Positions 1 through 5,726 of a stretch of 8,293 bases of DNA are shown piece by piece. Under the pieces are notes generated by a model, which saw nothing but the letters and a program-made list of their open reading frames with translations, had not been told where the DNA came from and did no database searches. Position numbers and translations under genes: made by a program. The first letter of the stretch is position 1; the number at the start of each line of letters is the position of its first letter. This DNA is from Bacillota bacterium (GTDB lineage: Bacteria > Bacillota > Clostridia > Christensenellales > Aristaeellaceae). The DNA is taken from positions 1-8,293 of the forward strand of contig JAEWRJ010000112.1 in NCBI GenBank assembly GCA_023460055.1, read 5' to 3'.

Positions 1-1099
1 GGGCTACCCTGGCCCGCTCCCGCAGGCCGTTTAACAGCCAGCGCTCCTTCAGCCGCGTCTTCTGCTCCAGGCAGAAGAGCTTGTAGCGGATGGCCACACC
101 GGACAGGTTGCCGGCGAAGCGCTCATCCGAAAAATCCGGCGTCATGGAAAACTTGTGGATATCCTCCGCCAGCGCCTTGCGCAGCACGTCGATGTCCTTC
201 TCCATGGGGTTTTTCACCAGCCATTCGGCCTTGGCGTCGCTGTCGGGCAGGCTGAGGGTCCTGTCCTGGCGCAATCTCTTGAGCCCGCCACGGAAATCGT
301 AGATATCCTCCGACGTCCCCACGCCCGCCACCCCGGTCAGCACCAGCAGCGCATCGGCGAACTGTATCCTGTCGTTCACCCGGTCGCTTCCCAGTAGGTC
401 GTAGGCATCGATCTGCCCCAGCACCTCCTCAAAGTCGCAGCGCTCCTCCTCGTTGTTGCGGTACTCCACCATCGGCACGCGGGTAAAGGGGTTATCTTCC
501 CGGATGGGTTCTCCCTCCGGAATACCCCTCCTCAGCCGCCAGCTTAGCGTCCGGCCGGGCAGGTACACCGCCGCCATGCCGCCCGCTGCCCTGCCACGGG
601 CATCCCGCTCCGCGCTGAGCAACACGCCCATCAGGGGCCGGTGCTCTACCGTGTCGTCATAGACCACGAAAGCGCTGCGCGGGTCCGGCGCGCATAGTTT
701 CAGGCCGCCCTCCCCCTCATAAAACAGCGTCACGCCCCGGCCAAAGCCCGCCTGCTGCGTGACCAGCTCGGTATCCGCCTGCTCGGCCCCGGCCTTGCGG
801 TACAGCGCCTTCAGCGCCTCTGTCCCCTCCGGCCGGGTTTCATCCCGGTATACCACCGGCTCGCTGAGCAGAAAGCCCGCGGAAACCTGCGTGATGTAGC
901 GGGGAAAGCCGTAGGCCAGCCGGGTATTGGCCAGCCCCTCCGGCCGCTCGCGCATCAGGATATCGCCCCTGCCCTGCCGGTAGCGCCACAGCCTTTCCAG
1001 CCTTGGCAGCCCCTGCTCAAACTCCTCGATCACCCCGCGCAGCAGCTCCCGCGCGCCTTCCCCCTCCTTTCCCAGGTATTTTCGGTCCCTTGTGATCAA
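1..1099 (-). CDS. SPP1 gp6-like phage portal protein (partial, C-terminus off the left edge)
   Basis: The reverse strand is open from 1099 to the window edge and encodes 366 residues without a stop. It matches the SPP1 gp6-type portal family, the dodecameric ring through which DNA enters and leaves a tailed-phage capsid. Family landmarks seen in order: an N-terminal helical part with PRYIT (66-70) and EPVVY (80-84), SAFVVYDD (142-149), the core VPMVEYRNNEEE (208-219), IDAYDLLGSDRVNDRIQFAD (230-249), and the C-terminal signature around TPDFSDERFAGNLSGVA (320-336) followed by YKLFCLEQ. Full-length members have roughly 440-500 residues, so the missing end is probably about 80-130 residues. The TTG start at 1099 is chosen because GGAAGGGAGGG (1105-1115) lies 5 nt upstream. 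An in-frame ATG at 1195 would add 32 proline-rich residues unlike the family and has no ribosome binding site. A possible weak extended -10 (TGCTACGAT, minus strand, near 1158-1166) could drive it. No terminase gene precedes it, which is unusual. Confidence 0.92.
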   Translation of the reverse strand, partial: MITRDRKYLGKEGEGARELLRGVIEEFEQGLPRLERLWRYRQGRGDILMRERPEGLANTRLAYGFPRYITQVSAGFLLSEPVVYRDETRPEGTEALKALYRKAGAEQADTELVTQQAGFGRGVTLFYEGEGGLKLCAPDPRSAFVVYDDTVEHRPLMGVLLSAERDARGRAAGGMAAVYLPGRTLSWRLRRGIPEGEPIREDNPFTRVPMVEYRNNEEERCDFEEVLGQIDAYDLLGSDRVNDRIQFADALLVLTGVAGVGTSEDIYDFRGGLKRLRQDRTLSLPDSDAKAEWLVKNPMEKDIDVLRKALAEDIHKFSMTPDFSDERFAGNLSGVAIRYKLFCLEQKTRLKERWLLNGLRERARVA

Positions 1100-1179
1100 G
1101 CGATCCCTCCCTTCCGAGGAAATATTAGGAACATTTGTTCTCTTTTCCCTCGAAAGGATCGTAGCACAGGGGGGCGGGG

Positions 1180-1204
1180 TGACATCAAGTGACATGGACT
1201 GACA
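1180..1204. repeat. Three TGACA words at exact 10-bp spacing
   Basis: TGACA begins at 1180, 1190 and 1200, and TGACT follows at 1212. The first two copies are extended to TGACAT. The spacing of one helical turn puts the words on one face of the DNA, upstream of the portal gene start. They could be a protein-binding array or the repeated subterminal motif of a decayed mobile element. The repeat itself is read directly; its function is not known. Confidence 0.5.
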
Positions 1205-1342
1205 ACTTTGTTGACTTATGGGCACGTAAAATTTGCTGTTTCAGCTTTGAGACGACCTTTTATTTATGGGCCGTATTGCGAAACTAATCATAAGAAGTCA
1301 TGAGGGATATTTTATTCCATAAGGCACAGTATTTAGTAGAAT

Positions 1343-1354
1343 TGCATATATGCA
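1343..1354. repeat. Perfect 12-bp palindrome TGCATATATGCA
   Basis: This self-complementary 12-mer sits in the A+T-rich intergenic region, about 125 bp upstream of the -35 element of the secreted-protein gene. It could be a binding site for a dimeric regulator, but in A+T-rich DNA short palindromes also arise by chance. Confidence 0.35.
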
Positions 1355-1478
1355 TCACTTATAGGTCTAATATTATTTGGGATATTATGAACACTTTATT
1401 CTGATACATCAATTTTCCAAAATATTCAGGGAAAGATAGTCGAGAAATCAATATCTTCTATAATATATTTTTGTTTAT

Positions 1479-1507
1479 TTGAACTTATCGATAGATTAGT
1501 GTATTAT
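1479..1507 (+). promoter_or_regulatory. Sigma-A-type promoter of the secreted-protein gene
   Basis: A -35 element TTGAAC (1479-1484; TTGA matches consensus) and a -10 element TATTAT (1502-1507; 5 of 6) are separated by 17 bp. The DNA just upstream (about 1445-1478) is almost pure A/T with T-runs, as expected of an UP element. The predicted start near 1514 gives a leader of about 30 nt. The spacer contains an 8-bp palindrome, TATCGATA (1486-1493), a possible operator. A second perfect TATAAT lies at 1459-1464 but lacks a good -35. An overlapping TATACT at 1505-1510 is an alternative -10. Confidence 0.65.
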
Positions 1508-1532
1508 ACTCAGAAGCTTATCTGGCGGCATG

Positions 1533-1540
1533 AAAGGAGA
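1533..1540 (+). promoter_or_regulatory. Ribosome binding site AAAGGAGA
   Basis: A near-perfect Shine-Dalgarno sequence lies 5 nt upstream of the ATG at 1546 and fixes the start of the secreted protein. Confidence 0.8.
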
Positions 1541-1545
1541 CCGAC

Positions 1546-4077
1546 ATGAAAAAAATGATGAAGGCAGCGTTGGCCATACTGGCAGCGCTCTGCCTGATGC
1601 TCCCTGTTACATCGTTTGCCCAGCCGGCTGACTATACCGGGGAATGGGTATGTACGGCTGTTGATATGGGCGACGGCGTGCTGCTCAAGGAGTATGAGGG
1701 GATCGCAGTCAGCGAGTTGATGCGCCTGAGCCTTGACCAAAGCGGCGGGCTTACGGTGAACTCCCTGGGGCAGACCATCCCCGGCACCTGGACCGCTCAG
1801 GATCAGGGAATCACCGCTCTGATCGATGGGCAGCAGGTGGTATTCAGCCTGAATGATGGCAAGCTGGTCAACACCGATAACGGCGTCACCAGCTACCTGG
1901 AGCGCCAGCCCGCTAAGCCTAAACCCGGCGGCCTGCTCTCGCTGCTGGCCGGCAGGAAATATGAAGGAAAATGGATATCAACAGCAGTTGACGAGGGTGA
2001 CGGCGTGCTGTCGCCGGCCTTAGACGGCATGCTCATCGATGGGCTGTTTATCATTGATATCCGCGGTGACGGAACCTTCCTGTTCAGCTCCACGGGGGAC
2101 GAAGATAAAGGCCAATGGGAGGAGATCGAGGGCGGCATCAGGGTCACCGCAGACGACGAATCCATAGTCATATTGCTGGTGAACGGCCAGCTTGCGTTGG
2201 AGGCCGACGGGAGCACCGTCTACTTCCGCCGCGATACCCAGGCCCCGGTATCAACCCAGACGCCTATGGAAACCCCGTTACCGGAGCAATCCGGTACGCG
2301 GATTGCCGGCCTTTGGCAGGCCATGTCCTATGAGATGCAAGGCTTCACCATGGATATCAAGATGGTGTTTCCCGATGGCCTCGTGATGGAACTGCGGGAA
2401 GACGGCACGGCGCAGGCGCAGATCACGCCTGACTATGCCGAAAAATTTACCTGGTCAGGGGAAGGCGGCAGCCTGGCCTTCACAGGCTCCTATGTGCTGA
2501 TCACCCCCGTGTATGATGAAGCCAGCGGGGAACTGCGGGTCAACTATGGTTCCGACGCCGCCACCATCCTGTTTAAGCGGGCGGGGCCGACGGACACGCC
2601 GGCTGTCATACTCTTCACATTCCCGCCTACGCCCGAGCCCACGGAGGAACCGACCCTGGCCCCGGCACCTCAGGATACGCCGAAGGCAGAGAACGCCGAC
2701 GGGCGGGCGGTCACCAAGCTCTTCACCCTGCGCCTGGAAGGCGACAACTGGACCGAAAACACTTCCTGGCGAAGCGACTGGGATGACTATGTATCCGTCC
2801 GCTACGAACTGACAGATGAAGGCGGGACGATGATCGCGGCCCTGAACCTCTCAGCCAGCGTGGAGAGGGTGCGCAACTACCGCGACAAGCTGAAAACGCT
2901 CAAAGGCTATGCTGCCAAAGAGGGAAGGGACAGCCTGGATGAAACGCTCATTGGCGGCTTCCCCTTCCTTGGAACAAGCTATGAAAACTGGGGCTGGAAT
3001 TATACGGAGTACGCCGCCCGGGCCATCAGCGAAGGCGTCACCATGACCATCACCATCGAGCAGCCGCAGAAGATCGGCGACAATCTGCAGGCGATACTGG
3101 ATTCCATCGCCTACACGCTGCCGCAGGTAAGCCCGCCCAATGTGGACCCGCCCTTGCCTGAAGACGGCGAGCGCTACGCCCCCTCCCCCCAGGCCGTTCC
3201 CCTGGGCGATAAAACACTTTCGGCAGAGTGGCTGAAGACAGATCAATCCATCCTGCTTGACAGCATCTTCTCAAACAGCATCCTGCATACGAATAAGCGC
3301 CTTTACGCCCTCACGGGAAATACCCTTCACGCTTTCGCGCTGGAAAACGGCGCGCTCAGCCCCGCCCCCGAATACCCCGGCGGCGGGATGCAGCTGCCAG
3401 ACGAGTTTGAATACCTGTCCGCCGGCAAGGATGGCATGCTGTTCGCGTCTCAGGGCATATTCAACACCCTGGCGATCCGGGACGGGGCAATCATCAAGGA
3501 TAATCCCCTCTCGGGCTACCTTGTGACCCATCCCTCGGGAGACTGGGGCCTGACCTTCTGGGCAAACGCCGATCCCACGTATGTCACCCCGGACGCGGAA
3601 GGGAGCCTCAGCGCAAAACCCTGGGTGCTCTCCGGCCTCTCCGATCCCGCCGCGCGCAAGGGGCGCTTCAGCATGATCGGCTGCGTCGCCATCACGCCTG
3701 ACCGCGTCTATGTCGCGGGCACAGACGTGCTGGAAGGGGATGCCCAGCGAGTGGCCGTATATGATTTGGACGGCAATGAACTGTTCACCTTCGGCGGCGC
3801 TGATTGGACAGCGGATGACGCCTTCGGCTCCGTGACCGGCATCATCCAGACCGGGGACAGCATCCTGGTGATGGACGGAAACTACAGGGCCTTCAAGCTG
3901 TTCGACCTGCAGGGCAACTTCCTGGGCATGGCGGACTGCGATAAGCTGCTGGGCACCGACTATCCCTGGCTGACCTCCATCGTCCCCTACGAGGGGGGCG
4001 CAATCGTAGCGGCTTCCCAATCGCGGGCGGATGAATCCGGTGATGAGCTGCTGCTGTTCTCCATACAAGGATTCTGA
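1546..4077 (+). CDS. Secreted multidomain protein: three lipocalin-like repeats, middle domain, beta-propeller-like C-terminus
   Basis: This 843-residue protein has a clear Sec signal peptide (positive KK..K, hydrophobic core 7-22, likely cleavage after TSFA at residue 25). No lipobox, cell-wall anchor or later membrane segment is visible, so it is probably released. Residues about 29-118, 139-228 and 252-345 are three related modules. The first two share TGEW/EGKW, then TAVDxGDGVL, and each ends in a hydrophobic beta strand; they resemble small lipocalin-like beta-barrels. A Pro/Thr/Glu linker follows (about 347-385). The middle domain (about 388-527) ends ILDSIAYTLP, recalling PsbP/DUF1795-like secreted folds. 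A second Pro-rich hinge (527-552) leads to 560-843, where short strands with repeated patterns (VAVYDLDGNELFTFG, KLFDLQGNFLG) suggest an NHL/YVTN-like propeller. I do not recognise the whole protein and assign no enzymatic role. It has its own promoter upstream and a strong terminator 15 nt past the stop, so it is monocistronic. Confidence 0.9.
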   Translation: MKKMMKAALAILAALCLMLPVTSFAQPADYTGEWVCTAVDMGDGVLLKEYEGIAVSELMRLSLDQSGGLTVNSLGQTIPGTWTAQDQGITALIDGQQVVFSLNDGKLVNTDNGVTSYLERQPAKPKPGGLLSLLAGRKYEGKWISTAVDEGDGVLSPALDGMLIDGLFIIDIRGDGTFLFSSTGDEDKGQWEEIEGGIRVTADDESIVILLVNGQLALEADGSTVYFRRDTQAPVSTQTPMETPLPEQSGTRIAGLWQAMSYEMQGFTMDIKMVFPDGLVMELREDGTAQAQITPDYAEKFTWSGEGGSLAFTGSYVLITPVYDEASGELRVNYGSDAATILFKRAGPTDTPAVILFTFPPTPEPTEEPTLAPAPQDTPKAENADGRAVTKLFTLRLEGDNWTENTSWRSDWDDYVSVRYELTDEGGTMIAALNLSASVERVRNYRDKLKTLKGYAAKEGRDSLDETLIGGFPFLGTSYENWGWNYTEYAARAISEGVTMTITIEQPQKIGDNLQAILDSIAYTLPQVSPPNVDPPLPEDGERYAPSPQAVPLGDKTLSAEWLKTDQSILLDSIFSNSILHTNKRLYALTGNTLHAFALENGALSPAPEYPGGGMQLPDEFEYLSAGKDGMLFASQGIFNTLAIRDGAIIKDNPLSGYLVTHPSGDWGLTFWANADPTYVTPDAEGSLSAKPWVLSGLSDPAARKGRFSMIGCVAITPDRVYVAGTDVLEGDAQRVAVYDLDGNELFTFGGADWTADDAFGSVTGIIQTGDSILVMDGNYRAFKLFDLQGNFLGMADCDKLLGTDYPWLTSIVPYEGGAIVAASQSRADESGDELLLFSIQGF
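1630..2580 (+). repeat. Three tandem protein modules within the secreted protein
   Basis: Modules cover residues about 29-118, 139-228 and 252-345 of the secreted protein. Modules 1 and 2 are the closest pair: both open with G-x-W followed by TAVD-x-GDGVL. Module 3 keeps the opening G-L-W and the closing hydrophobic strand but has lost the GDGVL motif. The pattern fits old internal duplication, as protein similarity remains but no long DNA identity is visible. Confidence 0.6.
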
Positions 4078-4092
4078 TCAGTCTCTTCTTTG

Positions 4093-4131
4093 AAAACAGG
4101 GGACCCGGCGCGCTGCCGGGTCCCCTGTTTT
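4093..4131. terminator. Perfect 17-bp bidirectional rho-independent terminator
   Basis: The arms AAAACAGGGGACCCGGC (4093-4109) and its exact reverse complement (4115-4131) flank a 5-nt loop (GCGCT). The A-run on one side and T-run on the other give a U-tract for either direction. It lies 15 nt past the stop of the secreted-protein gene and 20 nt past the stop of the convergent GyrI-like gene, so it can end both transcripts. Confidence 0.92.
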
Positions 4132-4151
4132 ACAGATCATGGGTACTTTGC

Positions 4152-4631
4152 TCAGTCCTCTTTCTTCCTGACCGGGATCCAGATCTCGCTGTAGTAGTTC
4201 GGGTCTTCGGTACCCAGCTTGAACTCCCCCGGGTCCGAGTACATCTCGATGTTGAAGCCGTCGGCCACTTCGTACTCCTTGCTGGCCGGCAGCCACTCGG
4301 AGAAGATGCGGCGGTTCACATCCTGCAGCGCGCCGGGCATCGGCCCCTTGCAGGGGAAGACCGCCCAGGTGTGCTTGGGTATGCTGCGGTGCACCAGGCC
4401 TTCCGGGGTCTCCTTCCAGGGCTTGTAATCGTCCGCGATCAGGTATTCAAACGAACCCGGCGCGCTGGTCCCCTCAACGCATACGCCGTACATCCCGACC
4501 GACATGCCCTGTTCGCTTGACATGACTTCGTCCCAGAACTTCGGGATCTGTTCAAACGCGTCCTCATATCTGAACGTCCTCCCCGCCCCGGTCACCGTGA
4601 AGCTCTCTTTTTGCGTGATCTTGTAATCCAT
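4152..4631 (-). CDS. GyrI-like small-molecule-binding protein (stand-alone effector-binding domain)
   Basis: This 159-residue protein is a full-length single-domain member of the GyrI-like / AraC effector-binding family. Family marks: the opening MDYKI, FWDE (32-35), MYGV (47-50), FEYLI (61-65), the IPKHTWAVFPCKGPMPGA block (84-101), EWLPASKEYE (112-121), FNIEMY (126-131) and the C-terminal YYSEIWIPV (146-154), whose Glu lies where family members contact ligand. There is no DNA-binding domain. Relatives bind cationic or hydrophobic compounds, or inhibit gyrase; some are reported to hydrolyse cyclopropanoid toxins. The ATG at 4631 is preferred: it matches the usual family start, and the TATAAT at 4655-4660 predicts a transcript starting near 4648, which leaves too little leader for the GTG at 4640 (adding MEG). 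The gene is divergent from the MarR gene and convergent with the secreted-protein gene. Confidence 0.9.
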   Translation of the reverse strand: MDYKITQKESFTVTGAGRTFRYEDAFEQIPKFWDEVMSSEQGMSVGMYGVCVEGTSAPGSFEYLIADDYKPWKETPEGLVHRSIPKHTWAVFPCKGPMPGALQDVNRRIFSEWLPASKEYEVADGFNIEMYSDPGEFKLGTEDPNYYSEIWIPVRKKED

Positions 4632-4654
4632 ACCTTCCACCGCCTTTCAGCCGC

Positions 4655-4663
4655 ATTATAGCA
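4655..4663 (-). promoter_or_regulatory. Extended -10 promoter of the GyrI-like gene
   Basis: On the minus strand the sequence reads TGCTATAAT, a perfect -10 hexamer with the TGn extension. No good -35 is present 16-18 bp upstream, as is usual for extended -10 promoters. The predicted start near 4648 leaves about 17 nt of leader before the ATG at 4631, with AAAGG within it as a modest ribosome binding site. Confidence 0.65.
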
Positions 4664-4787
4664 CCGCCCGAAACCGCCTGCACGACTTTTTCGGTCAGGT
4701 TTTGTCCGGATGATGGAGGGCGCGCGGGATTCGGATTTTTCTTCCATTGATATAGATATAAGAAGGTTTAAGCGCGCAAATGCAGAG

Positions 4788-4793
4788 TATAAT
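4788..4793 (+). promoter_or_regulatory. -10 element (TATAAT) of the MarR-led operon
   Basis: A perfect TATAAT lies 30 bp upstream of the MarR start. The -35 is weak (GTTTAA at 4766-4771 with 16 bp spacing is the best candidate). The predicted start near 4800 falls inside the inverted repeat at 4794-4808, so binding there would block initiation. Confidence 0.6.
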
Positions 4794-4808
4794 GTTGTAG
4801 GTTACAAC
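4794..4808. promoter_or_regulatory. Candidate MarR operator, perfect inverted repeat GTTGTA-GGT-TACAAC
   Basis: Two exact 6-bp half-sites are separated by 3 bp and abut the -10 element. The flanks (AAT before, CATT after) extend the symmetry with a single extra base. Size and position fit a site for the dimeric winged-helix protein encoded immediately downstream. The repeat is read directly; that MarR binds it is inferred from position. Confidence 0.65.
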
Positions 4809-4822
4809 CATTATGGAGGGAG

Positions 4823-5281
4823 GTGCTGAGATTGCTGGTATGTGATATCAGCCTGACGCATAAGTACGGGAAGCAGACACTCGACGCGCGCCTGTCCCCT
4901 TTTCATGTGTGCTGGCAGGAGATGGTCGTGCTGATGGCCGCTCACAGGAGTCCGGATGTCACAAGCGCCCTGCTGTCCAAACTTTTGCAGACAGACAAGG
5001 GCAACGTGACCAAGCTGCTCAACAGCATGGAGAGCAAGGCCCTCATCACCCGTGTCCCCACGCAAAAGGATCAGCGGCGCAAAGCGCTGCGCCTGGCCCC
5101 GGCAGGCGAGACTCTTCTGCCCGATCTGTACAGGGTCATGAGCGAGTGGGAAAGCGAATGCCTGGAAGGCCTGAGCCCGGAAGACAGGGAGGGATATCAG
5201 CGCCTGAGCGGCACGGTGATCAGCAACCTGATGCGGATGAATGAAGAAAGCCGCGGCCCTGCGGCAAATAAGGAAGACTGA
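4823..5281 (+). CDS. MarR-family winged-helix transcriptional regulator
   Basis: Up to 152 residues, normal for MarR. An N-terminal dimerisation helix is followed by the winged helix-turn-helix at about 45-95. The recognition helix carries TDKGNVTKLLNSMESKALI (57-75), and the wing carries the family motif DQRRKALRLAPAG (83-95). C-terminal helices (98-140) complete the dimer. MarR proteins usually repress their own operon until a small molecule binds. The start is uncertain: GTG at 4823 has GGAGG ending only 3 nt upstream, whereas TTG at 4832 has GGAGG (4819-4823) at 8 nt and may be the true start, removing three residues. It is first of four co-directional genes: 49 nt separate it from the DUF2177 gene, with no terminator. 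In several Bacillota MarR proteins control fatty acid synthesis (FabT), which suits the lipid-type neighbours, but the ligand is not readable here. Confidence 0.9.
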   Translation: MLRLLVCDISLTHKYGKQTLDARLSPFHVCWQEMVVLMAAHRSPDVTSALLSKLLQTDKGNVTKLLNSMESKALITRVPTQKDQRRKALRLAPAGETLLPDLYRVMSEWESECLEGLSPEDREGYQRLSGTVISNLMRMNEESRGPAANKED

Positions 5282-5330
5282 ATCTCCTAAAATGGAGATC
5301 ACTGCATAAAAAGAGAGAGAGGGTTTCACG

Positions 5331-5714
5331 ATGATCAAGCGTTTCCTGGTGACCGCCCTGGTGTTCCTGCTCATTGATATTGTCTGGCTGGCCTTCATAT
5401 CCCCCAAGCTGTATAAAGCAAACATCGGCCATCTGATGAGCGACAAGGTCAACTTCATCGCCGCGGGCGTGTTCTACCTGCTGTATGTCGGGGCGCTGCT
5501 CTACTTTGTGATCGACCCGGCCATCGCAGGCGGCAGCGTGTGGCAGGGCATCTGGCGGGGGGCTTTCCTGGGCCTGGTGATGTACGCCACCTATGATCTG
5601 ACCAACCTGGCCACCCTGAAGGATTGGCCGCTGAAGATCACCATCATCGATCTGATCTGGGGCACCTTTATCACCTCCGCGACCAGCGGCATCGTCACCC
5701 GTATTTTCATATAA
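5331..5714 (+). CDS. DUF2177 family small membrane protein
   Basis: This 127-residue protein is full length for DUF2177 and has four predicted membrane helices (about 2-24, 41-63, 73-95, 103-125). Family marks are the first-helix IDIVWL (15-20), NFIAAGVFYLLYVG (41-54), PAI (63-65), the signature MYATYDLTNLATLKDWP (84-100), and IIDLIWG (105-111). It should lie in the cytoplasmic membrane. No biochemical function is established to my knowledge, although family members are often encoded near fatty-acid-modifying or DUF1295 genes, and one is present here two genes downstream. The start ATG follows GAGAGGG by about 7 nt. The stop is only 12 nt before the next gene, whose AGGAGG lies in the gap, so the two are very probably co-transcribed. 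Confidence 0.93.
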   Translation: MIKRFLVTALVFLLIDIVWLAFISPKLYKANIGHLMSDKVNFIAAGVFYLLYVGALLYFVIDPAIAGGSVWQGIWRGAFLGLVMYATYDLTNLATLKDWPLKITIIDLIWGTFITSATSGIVTRIFI

Positions 5715-5715
5715 T

Positions 5716-5721
5716 AGGAGG
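5716..5721 (+). promoter_or_regulatory. Strong ribosome binding site AGGAGG
   Basis: A perfect Shine-Dalgarno lies 5 nt upstream of the ATG at 5727, just after the DUF2177 stop. It sets the start of the DAK2-DegV fusion and suggests high translation. Confidence 0.85.
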
Positions 5722-5726
5722 ATCCT

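Larger units (their letters stand above)
1100..1545. other. Gene-free, A+T-rich divergent intergenic region
   Basis: This 446-base stretch separates the divergent portal and secreted-protein genes. I see no convincing gene. The portion 1261-1500 is about 28% G+C by hand count, against clearly G+C-rich flanking genes. It holds a triplet of TGACA words spaced 10 bp apart (1180-1204), a 12-bp perfect palindrome (1343-1354), a 6-bp inverted repeat TAATAT/ATATTA (1368-1387) and a promoter at the right end. The composition could reflect a promoter island with UP-element-like DNA, or a foreign insertion. No transposase remnant is readable. Confidence 0.75.

Noticed and set aside
90..662. Plus-strand short frames over the left region
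   Set aside because: They are antisense to the portal gene, whose motifs are unambiguous on the minus strand.
1099..1195. Longer portal protein starting at the in-frame ATG at 1195
   Set aside because: It has no ribosome binding site, adds a proline-rich stretch unlike the family, and would include the possible -10; the TTG at 1099 has an excellent site.
1300..1404. Plus-strand 34-residue frame starting with ATG in the A+T-rich intergenic region
   Set aside because: There is no proper Shine-Dalgarno, no promoter placed for it and no recognisable sequence; probably chance.
3271..4068. Minus-strand open frame of 265 codons inside the secreted-protein gene
   Set aside because: It lies antisense to the propeller-like region, has no family motif and no ribosome binding site, and is explained by G+C-rich codon use of the plus-strand gene.
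4813..4845. Ten-codon ATG frame overlapping the MarR ribosome binding site, a possible leader peptide
   Set aside because: It has no ribosome binding site of its own and its ATG is within the leader just after the operator; nothing in its composition suggests attenuation.
5282..5299. Hairpin ATCTCC-TAAAAT-GGAGAT between the MarR and DUF2177 genes as a terminator
   Set aside because: The stem is only 6 bp with moderate G+C and no following U-run, so it is unlikely to stop transcription; at most it affects mRNA stability.
4811..5458. Minus-strand open frame of 215 codons across the MarR and DUF2177 genes
   Set aside because: It crosses two well-supported plus-strand genes and their intergenic gap, and shows no recognisable domain.
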